Shown here in pieces: positions 63,842-64,000 of a stretch of DNA of 64,000 nucleotides. Below the pieces are notes generated by a model, which was not told where the DNA came from, did not search any database, and saw only the letters and a list, made by a program, of their open reading frames with translations. The DNA is taken from assembly GCF_902506095.1 (NCBI RefSeq), contig NZ_LR733293.1, forward strand, positions 4,197,476-4,261,475. The letters run 5' to 3'. This stretch comes from Arthrobacter sp. 9AX (GTDB taxonomy: Bacteria > Actinomycetota > Actinomycetes > Actinomycetales > Micrococcaceae). Every line of letters begins with the position of its first letter. Within the stretch, counting starts at the first letter, position 1. The translations under genes and the position numbers were made by a program.

Positions 63842-64000
63842 TCACTCTCCGACGAAGCGGTTCCGCCCGGCCCGGTACCCGAAGACAGCCGCGAGCAGCC
63901 CCACCGCAAGGAACAGGATGCCGGCGGTGGTGAACGATCCGGTGGCCTGGTGCAGCTGGCCCACCATCAGGGTTCCCGTTGAACCGAGGCCGTAGCCCAC
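63842..64000 (-). CDS. MFS transporter, C-terminal part (start outside window)
   Basis: The last 52 codons of a minus-strand gene enter at the right edge. The reading GYGLGSTGTLMVGQLHQATG, then AGILFLAVGLLAAVFGYRAG and RNRFVGE with stop at 63842, is a final membrane helix and short charged tail, typical for MFS exporters of the CynX/NimT group. The family call rests only on this tail. It converges with the MHS permease, 26 bases apart. Confidence 0.6.
   Translation of the reverse strand: MGYGLGSTGTLMVGQLHQATGSFTTAGILFLAVGLLAAVFGYRAGRNRFVGE

Overview
The window is a high-G+C actinobacterial chromosome segment. Gene content fits a soil Micrococcaceae of the Arthrobacter/Pseudarthrobacter type: an HspR-style HAIR box at clpB, a DUF3073 protein, DUF222/HNH remnants, an actinobacterial purF-purM pair, and sugar ABC importers without their own ATPase. 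The genus is inferred from gene families; no rRNA or tRNA gene is present to confirm it.

Left end (1-14213), a catabolic island. On the minus strand lie a sugar-type ABC importer (binding lipoprotein plus two permeases), a frameshifted redoxin and a LysR regulator. Divergently transcribed are ten genes with mostly 1-4 base overlaps: FAD monooxygenase, two-domain extradiol-type (VOC) dioxygenase, cyclase-family hydrolase, NTF2-like protein, BKACE beta-keto acid cleavage enzyme, C-glycoside deglycosidase beta and alpha subunits, a C-C-bond alpha/beta hydrolase, a Gfo/Idh/MocA dehydrogenase, and a second TIM-barrel isomerase related to the deglycosidase alpha subunit. The simplest reading is one locus that imports an aromatic C-glycoside, oxidises the sugar at C3, cleaves the C-C glycosidic bond and degrades the aglycone. 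It ends at remnants of an IS481-type transposase and a DUF222/HNH gene (14.49-15.30 kb).

Middle (15.3-28.4 kb). A Rieske/DUF2231 protein, a small monooxygenase, dctA, a cupin and a secreted protein precede a glyoxylate/allantoin operon (hyi-garR-gcl-glxK-allB). A winged-helix regulator and two nearly identical bcp peroxiredoxin genes follow. A 15-bp operator-like inverted repeat (consensus about TTYCRYRAWGCRGAA, both orientations considered) occurs upstream of dctA, hyi and uraD (37 kb), suggesting one IclR-type regulon for purine-ureide use.

Right half (28.4-64 kb), mostly housekeeping. It holds an MFS permease; a GNAT enzyme; a signalling and polysaccharide cluster (response regulator-PP2C, GT2 synthase, STAS, RsbW-like ATPase, histidine kinase); uraD-uraH; purF-purM; a decayed dipeptide/nickel-type ABC operon; clpB; comB; trpF; hutD; ferritin; a guanidine-III riboswitch driving a paired SMR exporter; kinase, AKR and MBL genes; a DEAD-box helicase; a methyltransferase; and MFS, Lrp, M20 and MHS genes. 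Many convergent or intergenic junctions carry long imperfect hairpins, some belonging to shared repeat families.
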